In this document: piece after piece, positions 51,301 through 59,199 of the stretch
Numbering within the stretch: position 1 is the first letter of the stretch
How the letters are laid out: each line of letters opens with the position of its first letter
Source of the DNA: Micromonospora sp. PLK6-60
GTDB taxonomy: Bacteria; Actinomycetota; Actinomycetes; Mycobacteriales; Micromonosporaceae
Direction: 5' to 3'
Assembly (NCBI RefSeq): GCF_019890675.1
Contig: NZ_JAIOAA010000021.1
Span: 1-64,000, forward strand
DNA: 64,000 nucleotides
Translations under genes and position numbers: made by a program
The notes under the pieces: generated by a model
What the model was told of the DNA's origin: nothing
What the model saw: the letters and a program-made list of their open reading frames with translations, nothing else
The model's database searches: none

Positions 51301-52266
51301 CACGTGCGGGCCGTCGGTGGCCGGGCCGGCCGGGCTGAACCGGGACCGGCTCGCCAGCACGTCGTCGAGCAGCCGCTCCAGCTCGGCGGCGGAGCTGGTG
51401 ACCAGGCGCACCGGCCCGAGGGCGTCGGTGCGGGTGGGGTGGTGGGCGTGCGGCAGCCACTTCACCCACTCCCACCGGGCCCGCCGCTCCGGCCCGGCGC
51501 AGACCGCGACGAGCAGCTCGTCCGGGGCGTGGAAGACGGCGAGCTGGGTGAGCATCGCCCGGGCCAGCGCCGGGGCGGAGGCACCGCCGCCGCCGGGCCG
51601 GGCGCCGCCGTCGCGGACGAAGACCCGGGCGAAGCTGCGCAGCGACAGCGCCACCGGCAGCTCCGGCACCACCGAGTACGCGTCGAGGAACCGGCGCAAC
51701 GCGCCGGCGGTCATCGGTTCCAGCTCCTCCAGCGGCCGGGTGACCGGCGGGACCAGCGGGGTGGCCAGGGTCTGCGGGCCGACGCCCACCCGGACCACCG
51801 CGAAGTCGGGGTCGTCCGGGCGGCGTTCCCACACCCGGTGGCTGTGCACGGTGGACCACAACCGGCCCGGGTCGGGGTGCCGGTAGTAGAGCCCGGCGCG
51901 CTGCCGGCCGGCGGTCTGCCGGACCCGACGGCGCAGCGCGGTGAGGTGTCGCAGGTATTCCCGGCGGGCGGCCATCATCTCCGACCGGCGCGGCGTCCCG
52001 GCGGCGCTGCCCCACGAGGTCACCAGCATCGCCAGCGAGGAGAGGCCGAACATCCCGCCCACCACGTACGAGTAGGCGCCGCCGCCCCGGCCGAACATCA
52101 TCGCCATGGCCACCGTCCCGCCCAGCATGGGCAGCACCATCAGCGCCTGCTGCCACCGCCCGCCGGTCACCGAGGGGATCTCCGGCGGCGCGTCGACGGG
52201 CAGCTCGCCGGCCGGGATCTCCGGTGCCGGCCGGCGGGGCGGCCGCTTGATGACGACGGTGGACAC
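48328..52266 (-). CDS. eccC: Type VII secretion ATPase EccC
   Basis: Protein of 1312 residues, joined EccCa-EccCb. Two membrane helices lie at 41-57 and 64-84. Three FtsK/SpoIIIE ATPase domains follow: domain 1 with GATGSGKS near 483 and LLICDEFSELL as Walker B, domain 2 with GAPQRGKST near 830, domain 3 with GDAECGKSS near 1110. Domain 1 is the one expected to hydrolyse ATP; the others bind substrate signals. It is the motor of an ESX system, recognising WXG100 substrates. GTG 52266 is chosen for the AGGAGG five bases before it; ATG 52308 is the alternative. No EsxA/B genes were found around it. Confidence 0.93.
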   Translation of the reverse strand: MSTVVIKRPPRRPAPEIPAGELPVDAPPEIPSVTGGRWQQALMVLPMLGGTVAMAMMFGRGGGAYSYVVGGMFGLSSLAMLVTSWGSAAGTPRRSEMMAARREYLRHLTALRRRVRQTAGRQRAGLYYRHPDPGRLWSTVHSHRVWERRPDDPDFAVVRVGVGPQTLATPLVPPVTRPLEELEPMTAGALRRFLDAYSVVPELPVALSLRSFARVFVRDGGARPGGGGASAPALARAMLTQLAVFHAPDELLVAVCAGPERRARWEWVKWLPHAHHPTRTDALGPVRLVTSSAAELERLLDDVLASRSRFSPAGPATDGPHVVVVLDGGDLTGATELTGDGGIDAVTVVDLDTPPPRLLDRYALLLELRGERLHSSSADGHAEVGTADRLDLVEAEAVARRLAPLRLAAAVRGADGPAGAEPGLPELLGLGDPESFTAEQGWRPRSARDRLRVPIGVGADGGAVELDLKESAQDGMGPHGLLIGATGSGKSELLRALVLGLAATHSSEQLNFVLVDFKGGATFASFDRLPHTAAVITNLADALPLVDRMVDAINGEVLRRQELLRRAGNYASLRDYERARAAGTPLAPLPSLLLICDEFSELLAAKPDFIELFVQIGRVGRSLGMHLLLASQRLEEGRLRGLDTHLSYRIGLRTFSALESRTVLGVPDAHELPRSPGHGYLRFGTDPLIRFKATYVSGPVRRPVGAGAGPAGTPRLLAFTTHHVPPPEPVGPAELTAGPADGATLLDTLVDRLAGQGPPAHQVWLPPLGPAPTLDDLLGPVAADPVRGLTVGNPELHGALQVPVALVDRPLEQRRDLFWLALEGAAGHVAVVGAPQRGKSTLLRTLVCALALTHTPAEAQVYCLDFGGGGLGTLRGLPHVGGVAGRRDPTTVRRTVGEVAAVLAGRERRFAELGVESMAAWRRRRAAPGAADPYGDVFLVVDGWSTLRGEYDDLEPLITDLATRGLSYGVHVVASAVRWTDFRPAIRDLFGSRVELRLGDPSDSQVANRQAAANVPDESGRGVTAEKLHFLTALPRVTGLGAEPADLVDAVAAAWSGPVAPPVRLLPPVLLYAELDLSASAGLRLPVGIAEADLRPVELDFAAEPHFLVFGDAECGKSSFLRALATSIVTRFTPDQARVILVDYRRALMELQELPHVIGYGSAAAYTTDLIESAAGYLQRRIAGPEVTPAQLRDRSWWSGPELFVLVDDYDLVANGPANPLRSLEEYLPQARDVGLHLVLARRAGGAGRAQYEPIVQRLRELATAGLVMDGSPEEGQLVGSVRPGPLPPGRGRLVTRRDGVRLVQLAHLPPG

Positions 52267-52366
52267 GCGACCTCCTGGGTAGCTCTCGGTAACCCGAGCC
52301 TGGCTCATGGTAGGTAAAGTCCTGTCGTCCGCGCAGCCACCGTTACCGCGATATGGAGACAACTGG

Positions 52367-53767
52367 ATGACAACGGGGTTGGCCCGGGTCACCATCAGCG
52401 CGCCCCAGCGGCGGGTGGACGTGGCCCTACCCGAGCAGACACCCCTGGCCGAGCTGCTGCCGGAGGTGCTGCGGCATGCCGGTGAGGGGCTCGCCGACGA
52501 CGGTGAACGGCACGGCGGCTGGGTGCTGCGCCGGGCCGACGGCGCGGTGCTGGCCGGCGCGCAGGCGCTGCTGCCGCAGGGGGTGCGCGACGGCGAGGTG
52601 CTGCACCTGGTGCCGGCCCGCGCGCAGTGGCCCGAGCTGGAGTACGACGACGTGGCCGAGGCGATCGCCGACGGCGCGCGCCGCCGGGGCAGCGCGTGGT
52701 CGGCCCCGGCCACCCGGGCCGCCACCCTGGTCGGGGCGGCCGTCCCGCTCGCCGTCGGGCTGCTCGCCGTGCTCGCCGCCGGGCCGCGGCAGCCCGCCGG
52801 GGCGCCCGTCGCGGCGGCGGTGGCGCTGCTGCTCACCCTCGCCGGCACGGCCGCCTCCCGGGCGTACGCGGACGGTCCGGCCGGCGCCACCCTCGGCGGC
52901 TACGCGCTGCCGTGGGCCGCGGCGGCCGGGGCGCTCGCAGTCGGCTCCGGCGACCGGGTCGGCCCGTTCGGGCCGCTGGCCTGGCTCGGCGCCGCCGAGT
53001 TGCTCGCCGGCTCGGTGACGCTGCTGCTGGTCGCGGTGCTCGGGTTGATCGGGGTGGCCAGCCGGCTGCGGGTCTTCGTGGCCGGCGCGACGGTCGGCCT
53101 GGTGGGCGCGCTCGCCGGGGCCGGTGGGCTGGCGCTCGACGCGGCGGGGACCGCGGCGGTGCTGCTCTGCCTGCTGGTCTTCGCGCTCGGGGCGATGCCG
53201 CTGCTGGCCATCCGGCTGGGCAAGGTACCGCTGCCGCCGGTCACCCTGCCGTCCGGCGAGCCGGACGACTCCACCGGGACGCGGGACCTGCCGGACCGGG
53301 GGCGGGTACACGCGGCGGTGGCCCGGACCGAGGAGATGCTGACCGGGATGCTGCTGGGGCACGCCGTGCTCGCGGTCGCCGCCGTGGCGGTGCTGACCAG
53401 CGCGGGTGGCCTGGCCGGCCGGCTGCTGGTCGGGGTGGTGGCGGCGGTGCTGCTGCTGCGTTCGCGGCTTTTCGTCGCGGTGCGGCACCGGGTGCCACCG
53501 GTCACCGCCGGCCTGGCCGGGTTCGCCGTCCTCGGTGGGGTGCTCGCCGCCGGAGCCGGCCCCGGCGGGCGGCTCGTCCTGGCCGTCGGGGGGCTGGCGT
53601 TGGCGCTGGTCACCGTGGCCGCCGGCAGCACGTACGCCCGGCGGCCGGTGTCGCCGTACGTCGGTCGGGTGGCCGACCTGGCCGACACCGCGCTGGTGGT
53701 CTCCGTGGTGCCGGTGGCCTGCGCGGTGCTGGACCTCTACGACCGGGCCCGCGGCCTGCTCGGTTGA
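52367..53767 (+). CDS. eccD: Type VII secretion membrane protein EccD
   Basis: Protein of 466 residues. Residues about 1-85 are a ubiquitin-like YukD domain (TTGLARVTISAPQRRVDVAL, then GGWVLRRADGAVLAGAQALLPQGV). From about 105 there are eleven hydrophobic helices, the EccD pore-forming bundle, with one polar loop (SGEPDDSTGTRDLPDRG) near 295-325. ATG 52367 has GGAG eight bases upstream. It is divergent from eccC with 100 bases between, so the two are coordinated by a shared promoter region but not one operon. Confidence 0.93.
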   Translation: MTTGLARVTISAPQRRVDVALPEQTPLAELLPEVLRHAGEGLADDGERHGGWVLRRADGAVLAGAQALLPQGVRDGEVLHLVPARAQWPELEYDDVAEAIADGARRRGSAWSAPATRAATLVGAAVPLAVGLLAVLAAGPRQPAGAPVAAAVALLLTLAGTAASRAYADGPAGATLGGYALPWAAAAGALAVGSGDRVGPFGPLAWLGAAELLAGSVTLLLVAVLGLIGVASRLRVFVAGATVGLVGALAGAGGLALDAAGTAAVLLCLLVFALGAMPLLAIRLGKVPLPPVTLPSGEPDDSTGTRDLPDRGRVHAAVARTEEMLTGMLLGHAVLAVAAVAVLTSAGGLAGRLLVGVVAAVLLLRSRLFVAVRHRVPPVTAGLAGFAVLGGVLAAGAGPGGRLVLAVGGLALALVTVAAGSTYARRPVSPYVGRVADLADTALVVSVVPVACAVLDLYDRARGLLG

Positions 53768-53770
53768 TCG

Positions 53771-53820
53771 CGGACGGACCGGGCCCGGGTCGGCGTGCGA
53801 CCCGGGCCCGGTGACGTCCG
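53771..53820. terminator. Bidirectional terminator between eccD and ppa
   Basis: A perfect 15-bp stem (53778-53792 with 53798-53812) with a GCGTG loop continues after a small internal bulge into CGGACG/CGTCCG, giving about 21 bp. It lies between the convergent stops. Confidence 0.85.
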
Positions 53821-53824
53821 TGGC

Positions 53825-54331
53825 TCAGTGCAGCGTCTCGCCGCGCTCCTCGGCCTCCCTGGCGCGCCGGTACGACGCGGCGATCTCGGCCTCGGCCTCG
53901 ACCCGGCCGACCCAGGTGGCGCCCTCGACCGACTTGCCCGGCTCCAGGTCCTTGTACACCTCGAAGAAGTGCTGGATCTCCAGCCGGTCGAACTCGCCGA
54001 GGTGGTGGATGTCGCGCAGGTGCTCCTGGCGCGGGTCCTCGTAGGGGACGCAGAGCACCTTGTCGTCGCCGCCCTTCTCGTCCGTCATCCGGAACATGCC
54101 GATGGTGCGGCAGCGGATCAGGCAGCCGGGGAAGGTCGGCTCGGGGACCAGCACCAGGGCGTCCAGCGGGTCGCCGTCCTCGCCCAGGGTGCCCTCGATG
54201 AAGCCGTAGTCGGCCGGGTACTGCGTGGACGTGAAGAGGGTGCGGTCCAGCCGGATCCGGCCGGTCGCGTGGTCCACCTCGTACTTGTTGCGGTGACCCT
54301 TGGGGATCTCAACCGTGACGTCGAAATCCAT
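53825..54331 (-). CDS. ppa: Inorganic pyrophosphatase (family I)
   Basis: Protein of 168 residues, normal bacterial length. The signature DGDPLDALVL and ADYGFIEGTL are present, with GHRNKYEVD at the start. It hydrolyses PPi to two phosphates in the cytoplasm, drawing biosynthesis forward. A GGGAGCGTGGAAG ribosome region precedes ATG 54331. The ppa-dacB-zincin-tilS-hpt order matches Rv3628c-Rv3624c. It is divergent from dacB. Confidence 0.97.
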   Translation of the reverse strand: MDFDVTVEIPKGHRNKYEVDHATGRIRLDRTLFTSTQYPADYGFIEGTLGEDGDPLDALVLVPEPTFPGCLIRCRTIGMFRMTDEKGGDDKVLCVPYEDPRQEHLRDIHHLGEFDRLEIQHFFEVYKDLEPGKSVEGATWVGRVEAEAEIAASYRRAREAEERGETLH

Positions 54332-54425
54332 CTTCCACGCTCCCTCGTTTGCCCACGCTGGCTAACGGAACCAGTGGCGCCGCTCCCGGACGGGTGAATG
54401 TAATCCCGCCGGCTCCGGCCGCCGC

Positions 54426-54448
54426 ATAGTGTTCGGACCGAAGTAGTG
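54426..54448. promoter_or_regulatory. Promoter zone of divergent ppa and dacB
   Basis: Two TAGTGT boxes (54426-54431 and 54443-54448) flank the dyad TTCGG-A-CCGAA (54431-54441). A repressor at the dyad could compete with RNA polymerase at either -10-like box. Confidence 0.35.
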
Positions 54449-54485
54449 TCACCCAAGGTGCTTTCGTGCGGGGGAGGAGGGGGTC

Positions 54486-56612
54486 GTGGGGAGGGAAGAT
54501 TCACACTACCGCCCGGAGGGGGTTGACGGGCGGCGGTTCGACGGACCCGGCTCCGGTGACCGCGATGGCCGCTTCCCGAATCGGGACGCGCCGCCCCCGG
54601 CGCGCCCCCGCCCGGCCTCCGGCGGCCCCGGCCGTGGCGCCGGCACCGTGTACGGCGGCGCTCCGGCGGCCGGCCAGGCCGGCCCCGACGGTTACCCCGC
54701 ACCGCCCGCCGGCAGCTACGGCGCGCCGACCGGCCCCCACGGTGCGCCCTCCGGCGGCACCTACGGTTCCCCGTCCGGCGGCACCTACGGGTCTCCCACC
54801 GGCGGCACCGCCGGGTCCCCGCCTGGCGGCAGCCATGGATCGCCGCCCGGGGGCACCTATGGTGCGGCGTCCGGCGGCACCTACGGCTCCCCGTCCGGCG
54901 GCGGCTACGGTTCGCCCGCCGGTGGCGGCTACGGTGCCCCGGCCGGCGGCTACGGACGGTCGGGGGGACCCGGTGCGACCCCGGTCAGCCCCGCCCCGAC
55001 CGGCGCCGCCCCGGTCAGTCCCGCCCCGGCCGGCCGGGGCAACCCCGCCGGCCGTCGACCCGACGACCGCTTCCCAACCCTGGACCCGCCGCGGTCGGCG
55101 GCGGGCGGTACCCCGGCGGCCGGGACCGCGGTCGTCGCGCCGCCCGGCGCCGCGCAGCCGCCGGCCCGCCGGCGCCGGGCGCTGCCGCTGGCCGTGCTCG
55201 CCACCGTGCTGCTGCTCGTCCTCGCCGGGGCGGGGCTCTTCGTGGCCCGTCCCGGCCCGGTCGCCGGCTGGCTGGGCGAGGGCGCCCCGGAGCCGACGGC
55301 GAGCCCGGTGCCGCCCGAACCGGACCCGCAGGCGGTGCTCGCCGCGTTCGACCCGAACGCCCCGGAGCCGACCCCGGCCGGGGTACGCGCCGCGCTCGCC
55401 GCGCTGGTGGGTCAGCCCGCGCTCGGCAGCCGGGTGAACGTGTCGGTGGCCGACGTGGCCACCGGAAAGTCGCTGTACGCCAAGGGCGAGGACGCCCCCA
55501 CGGTGCCCGCGTCGGTGACCAAGTTGGTGACCGCGGTGACCGTGCTGGAAGCGCGCGGGCCGGCGTACCGGATTCCGACCCGGGCGGTGGCCGGGGCGGC
55601 GCCGGGCGAGGTGGTGCTCGTCGGCGGCGGCGACCCGACGCTGGCCGTGGACGGCAACGGCTTCTATCCGGGCGCGGCCCGCCTGGACAACCTCGCCAAG
55701 CAGGTACGGGAGGCGCTGGGCGGCACCGCGCCGACGAAGGTCACCGTCGACTCGACGCTCTTTCCCGGGCCGGTGCTCGCGGCGGGCTGGGACGACGACA
55801 TCCCGGTCGGCGGGTTCGGCGCCCGGATCACCGCCCTGATGACCGACGGCGCCCGGGTCGACCCGGTCTACGCCCGTAAGCACCACGAGGAGACCAACCA
55901 CGCCGCGGAGCGCTCGCCGGCGCCGGACCTGCTCGCCGGCCGGGCCTTCGCCAAGCTGCTCGGCGTGCCCGCGGAGAAGGTCGGCAAGGGTACGGCCCCG
56001 GCCGCCCCGGCCAGCCCCGCCGCCGACAGCGCGGCCCCCGGCTCCGAGTTGGGCAAGGTCGAGTCGCTGCCGGTCATCCGGCTGGTCGACATCATGATCA
56101 GCGACAGCGACAACGTGATCGCCGAGGCGCTGGCCCGCCAGGTCGCGCTGGCCAAGGGCAAGCCGGCCAGCTTCGCCGGCGCCGGGGCGGCGATGGACGC
56201 GGTCGCCGGTGAGCTGGGCCTGCCCGCCGGCGAGCTGGACCTCTCGGACGGTAGCGGCCTGTCCCGGAAGAACCGGATCAGCCCGTCGCTGCTGACCGAG
56301 CTGCTCACCCTGGCCGGCAACGGGCGCCATCCGGAGCTGGGCGCGATCTTCGGTGGCCTGCCGGTCGCCGCCTGGTCGGGCACCCTGGACGAGCGCTACC
56401 AGGGGGCGGCCACCAGCGCCGGCGCCGGGGTGGTCCGGGCGAAGACCGGCACGCTGACCGGGGTGCACGCGATCGCCGGCCTGGTCACCACGGCCGACGG
56501 CCGGCTGCTCACCTTCGCCGTGCTCACCGACCAGACCGTCGGTTCCCTCGACGACACCCGCCAGGCGTTGGACCGGATCACCTCCGCCCTGGCCACCTGC
56601 GGATGTCGCTGA
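54486..56612 (+). CDS. dacB: D-alanyl-D-alanine carboxypeptidase/endopeptidase (PBP4-like)
   Basis: Protein of 708 residues, longer than typical by a 230-residue cytoplasmic N terminus. That region is Gly/Pro-rich with about ten YGSP/SGGTYG units (residues about 82-160). One membrane helix follows at about 240-262. The S13-type peptidase domain (about 300-708) shows SVTK, SDN (ISDSDN) and AKTGTLTG as SxxK, SxN and KTG boxes. It trims stem peptides of peptidoglycan. The GTG start follows GGAGGAGGGGG. The repeats and tail may be phospho-regulated or adaptor-binding, an inference. Corresponds to Rv3627c. Confidence 0.93.
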   Translation: MGREDSHYRPEGVDGRRFDGPGSGDRDGRFPNRDAPPPARPRPASGGPGRGAGTVYGGAPAAGQAGPDGYPAPPAGSYGAPTGPHGAPSGGTYGSPSGGTYGSPTGGTAGSPPGGSHGSPPGGTYGAASGGTYGSPSGGGYGSPAGGGYGAPAGGYGRSGGPGATPVSPAPTGAAPVSPAPAGRGNPAGRRPDDRFPTLDPPRSAAGGTPAAGTAVVAPPGAAQPPARRRRALPLAVLATVLLLVLAGAGLFVARPGPVAGWLGEGAPEPTASPVPPEPDPQAVLAAFDPNAPEPTPAGVRAALAALVGQPALGSRVNVSVADVATGKSLYAKGEDAPTVPASVTKLVTAVTVLEARGPAYRIPTRAVAGAAPGEVVLVGGGDPTLAVDGNGFYPGAARLDNLAKQVREALGGTAPTKVTVDSTLFPGPVLAAGWDDDIPVGGFGARITALMTDGARVDPVYARKHHEETNHAAERSPAPDLLAGRAFAKLLGVPAEKVGKGTAPAAPASPAADSAAPGSELGKVESLPVIRLVDIMISDSDNVIAEALARQVALAKGKPASFAGAGAAMDAVAGELGLPAGELDLSDGSGLSRKNRISPSLLTELLTLAGNGRHPELGAIFGGLPVAAWSGTLDERYQGAATSAGAGVVRAKTGTLTGVHAIAGLVTTADGRLLTFAVLTDQTVGSLDDTRQALDRITSALATCGCR
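54749..54955 (+). repeat. SGGTYGSP-type coding repeats in dacB
   Basis: About seven to nine imperfect 24-27 base units (consensus TCCGGCGGCACCTACGGTTC) encode GGTYGSPS-like repeats. The unit is a multiple of three, so length changes would keep the frame. Confidence 0.75.
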
Positions 56613-56670
56613 CCCGGCGGCCCCGGGGCAGCGGGAACGGCGGAGGACGGGTGGGGTGTCGCCGCGCGGG

Positions 56671-56676
56671 TACCGT
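56671..56676 (+). promoter_or_regulatory. -10 box (TACCGT) for the zincin gene
   Basis: TACCGT is at -12 to -7 of ATG 56683 with no ribosome site. Confidence 0.55.
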
Positions 56677-56682
56677 GGGGTC

Positions 56683-57750
56683 ATGGCGCAGTTCGTGGAC
56701 TGGGATCTGGCGGCCGCGACGGCGGGGGCCCTGAGCAAGTCGGGCCCCCGGGTCTCGTACGCCGAGGCCACCGAGGTCGTCGCCGACCTGCGGCGGCTGA
56801 CCGACGAGGCGGCCGGGCACGTCGCCGACTACACGGGGCTGCGCTCGCAGGTGGCGCACCCGCCGGTGCGGGTGGTCGACCGGCGGGACTGGGCGGCGGC
56901 CAACATCGCCGGGCTGCGCGAGGTGATCAGCCCGCTGGTCAGCCGGCTCTCCAAGGACAAGCTGCCCGGCCCGGTGACCGAGGCGATCGGCTCGCGGCTG
57001 ACCGGGGTGCAGGCCGGCACCGTGCTGGCGTACCTGTCCGGCCGGGTGCTCGGCCAGTACGAGGTCTTCTCCGGCGACCCCGGCCAGTTGCTGCTGGTCG
57101 CGCCGAACATCGTCGAGGTGGAGCGGAAGCTCGGCGCCGACCCGCGGGACTTCCGGCTCTGGGTCTGCCTGCACGAGGTCACCCACCGGACCCAGTTCAC
57201 CTCGGTGCCCTGGATGCGGGCCTACTTCCTGGGCGAGGTGCAGGCGTTCGTCGACGCCTCGCAGAGCAGTGAGCACCTGCTGGAGCGGCTGCGCCGGGGC
57301 GTGGCCACCCTCTCCGACGCGGTGAAGGACCCGGAGAGCCGCACCAGCGTGCTGGACATCGTGCAGACCCCGGCGCAGCGGGCCGTGCTGGACCGGCTCA
57401 CCGCGTTGATGACGCTGCTGGAGGGGCACGCCGAGTTCGTGATGGACGGCGTCGGCCCGCAGGTGATCCCGAGCGTCGAGTCGATCCGCGCCGCGTTCAA
57501 CCGCCGCCGGGAGTCGGGCAACCCGCTGGAGAAGGCGATCCGCCGGCTGCTCGGCATCGAGGTCAAGATGCGCCAGTACGCCGAGGGCCGCAAGTTCGTG
57601 CACGGGGTGGTGGACCGGGTCGGCATGGCCGGCTTCAACAAGGTCTTCGACTCGCCGCTGACCCTGCCCCGGCTGGAGGAGTTGGGCGACCCGGACGCCT
57701 GGGTGGCCCGCGTGCACGGTCCGGCCGGCGGCATCCCGGCCGCCGACTGA
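56683..57750 (+). CDS. Zincin-like metallopeptidase (Rv3626c-like)
   Basis: Protein of 355 residues. The zinc motif is CLHEVTHRTQF (HExxH) at about 167-171, with EGHAEFVMDG as the likely distal Glu ligand about 80 residues later. The rest is alpha-helical, with RFVHGVVDRVGMAGFN near the end; no signal peptide was seen. It belongs to a DUF2342-type group conserved in actinobacteria between dacB and tilS; its substrate is unknown. ATG 56683 is chosen over one nine codons upstream because a -10 box precedes it. It is followed by tilS after 11 bases. Confidence 0.9.
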   Translation: MAQFVDWDLAAATAGALSKSGPRVSYAEATEVVADLRRLTDEAAGHVADYTGLRSQVAHPPVRVVDRRDWAAANIAGLREVISPLVSRLSKDKLPGPVTEAIGSRLTGVQAGTVLAYLSGRVLGQYEVFSGDPGQLLLVAPNIVEVERKLGADPRDFRLWVCLHEVTHRTQFTSVPWMRAYFLGEVQAFVDASQSSEHLLERLRRGVATLSDAVKDPESRTSVLDIVQTPAQRAVLDRLTALMTLLEGHAEFVMDGVGPQVIPSVESIRAAFNRRRESGNPLEKAIRRLLGIEVKMRQYAEGRKFVHGVVDRVGMAGFNKVFDSPLTLPRLEELGDPDAWVARVHGPAGGIPAAD

Positions 57751-57761
57751 GCCGTACGCCC

Positions 57762-58775
57762 GTGGCCGCCCTCGCCCCGCCGGTCGCCGCGGTCCGGGTC
57801 GCCGTCCGCCGGTCGCTGGCCGGCCTGCCGGCCGGCGGGACCGTCCTGGTGGCGTGCTCGGGTGGGGCGGACTCGTTGGCGCTCGCCGCCGCCACCGTCT
57901 TCGTCGCGCCCCGGCTCGGGCTGCGACCCGGCCTGGTCACCGTCGACCACGGCCTGCAACCCGGCTCCGCCGAGCGGGCCGCCGAGGTCGCCAAGTGGGC
58001 CACCGGCGCCGGGCTGGACCCGGTCGAGGCGGTGCCGGTGACCGTCGCCGGCCGGCCGGGCGGCCCCGAGGCGGCCGCCCGCGAGGCCCGTTACCAGGCG
58101 TTGGTCGCCGCCGCCCGGGAGCACCGGGCGGTCGCCCTGCTCACCGGCCACACCCGGGACGATCAGGCGGAGACGGTGCTGCTGGCGCTGGCCCGGGGCG
58201 CCGGCCCGCGCGGCCTGGCCGGGATGCCGGAGCGCCGGGAGCTGTCCGGGGTGCCGCTGCTGCGCCCGCTGCTGGACGTGGGCCGGGAACAGACCCGGGC
58301 GGCGTGCGCCGCGCTCGGGCTGGTGCCCTGGGACGACCCGCACAACGCCGACCCGGCGTACACCCGGTCCCGGGTCCGGCATGACCTGCTGCCGCAGCTG
58401 GCGCGGGTGCTCGGGCCGGGGGTGGTGGCGAACCTGGCCCGTACGGCCCGGCTGGTCGCGGCGGACACCGCGGCGCTCGACGAGTTGGCCGCCACCGCCC
58501 TGGCGACCGCCCGGGCCGACGGGGGCGGGCTGTCGGTGGTGGCGCTCGCCGAGCTGCCGCCGGCGGTACGCACCCGGGTGCTGCACGCCTGGGCCCGCGA
58601 GCTGGGCGCGCCCCCGGCCGCGCTGTCGCACCGGCACGTCGGCGCGCTGGACGCCCTGGTGACCGACTGGCACGGCCAGGGCGCCGTGCACCTGCCCGGC
58701 GGCCTGCGGGTGGCCCGCCGCACGGGCTGCCTGTCCGTGGCGCGCGGGGCGGATGCCGGCGCCGATCCGGCGTAG
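57762..58775 (+). CDS. tilS: tRNA(Ile)-lysidine synthase
   Basis: Protein of 337 residues, cytoplasmic. The PP-loop VACSGGADSLAL, then VDHGLQPGS, LTGHTRDDQAETVLLALARG and RSRVRHDLLP are typical of TilS. It attaches lysine to C34 of tRNA-Ile(CAU) so that AUA is read as isoleucine. The C-terminal domain is short, as in actinobacteria. GTG 57762 starts 11 bases after the zincin stop; no strong ribosome site. Corresponds to Rv3625c. Confidence 0.95.
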   Translation: MAALAPPVAAVRVAVRRSLAGLPAGGTVLVACSGGADSLALAAATVFVAPRLGLRPGLVTVDHGLQPGSAERAAEVAKWATGAGLDPVEAVPVTVAGRPGGPEAAAREARYQALVAAAREHRAVALLTGHTRDDQAETVLLALARGAGPRGLAGMPERRELSGVPLLRPLLDVGREQTRAACAALGLVPWDDPHNADPAYTRSRVRHDLLPQLARVLGPGVVANLARTARLVAADTAALDELAATALATARADGGGLSVVALAELPPAVRTRVLHAWARELGAPPAALSHRHVGALDALVTDWHGQGAVHLPGGLRVARRTGCLSVARGADAGADPA

Positions 58776-58778
58776 CCT
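58773..58778 (+). promoter_or_regulatory. -10 box (TAGCCT) before the 58786 gene
   Basis: TAGCCT spans the tilS stop and ends seven bases before ATG 58786. Confidence 0.5.
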
Positions 58779-58785
58779 CACGGGC

Positions 58786-59190
58786 ATGGACACCCCGGCG
58801 CCCCGCGTGCTCGTGATCGGGCTCGATCCGCACCGGGTGCCCGGGCCGTGGGACCCCGCGCCGGTGGCGGCGGCCATCGAGGCTGGCCGGAACCGGTTCC
58901 GGGAGCACCGCGTGGGGGCGGAGTTCTGCCTGGTCGGTCTCGACGGCAGCGACGACGTCCCGACGGTGGTCACCGCCGCCCTCCGCGCGCGGCACTGGGA
59001 GTGCGTCGTGATCGGCGGAGGGGTACGCCACCAGCTGGATCTGTTCGAGCAGGTGGTCAACCTGGTGCACCAGCATGCTCCGGACGCGGCGATCGCCTTC
59101 AACGCGACCCCGGACGACACCTTCGAGGCCGCCGCGCGCTGGGTGGAGGTACCCGGCCGGCCGTCGACCGGGAGCCGCGGCACGCGGTAG
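58786..59190 (+). CDS. Hypothetical Rossmann-like protein, 134 residues
   Basis: It begins MDTPAPRVLVIGLDPHRVPG, a beta strand followed by a loop, then VTAALRARHWECVVIGGGVRHQ and HQHAPDAAIAFNATPDD, suggesting a small alternating alpha/beta fold. No catalytic motif is identified. ATG 58786 is used for its -10 box. The gamma-glutamyltransferase starts ten bases after its stop. Similar proteins in actinobacteria carry no known role, so function is open. Confidence 0.6.
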   Translation: MDTPAPRVLVIGLDPHRVPGPWDPAPVAAAIEAGRNRFREHRVGAEFCLVGLDGSDDVPTVVTAALRARHWECVVIGGGVRHQLDLFEQVVNLVHQHAPDAAIAFNATPDDTFEAAARWVEVPGRPSTGSRGTR

Positions 59191-59199
59191 ACATGGCGG

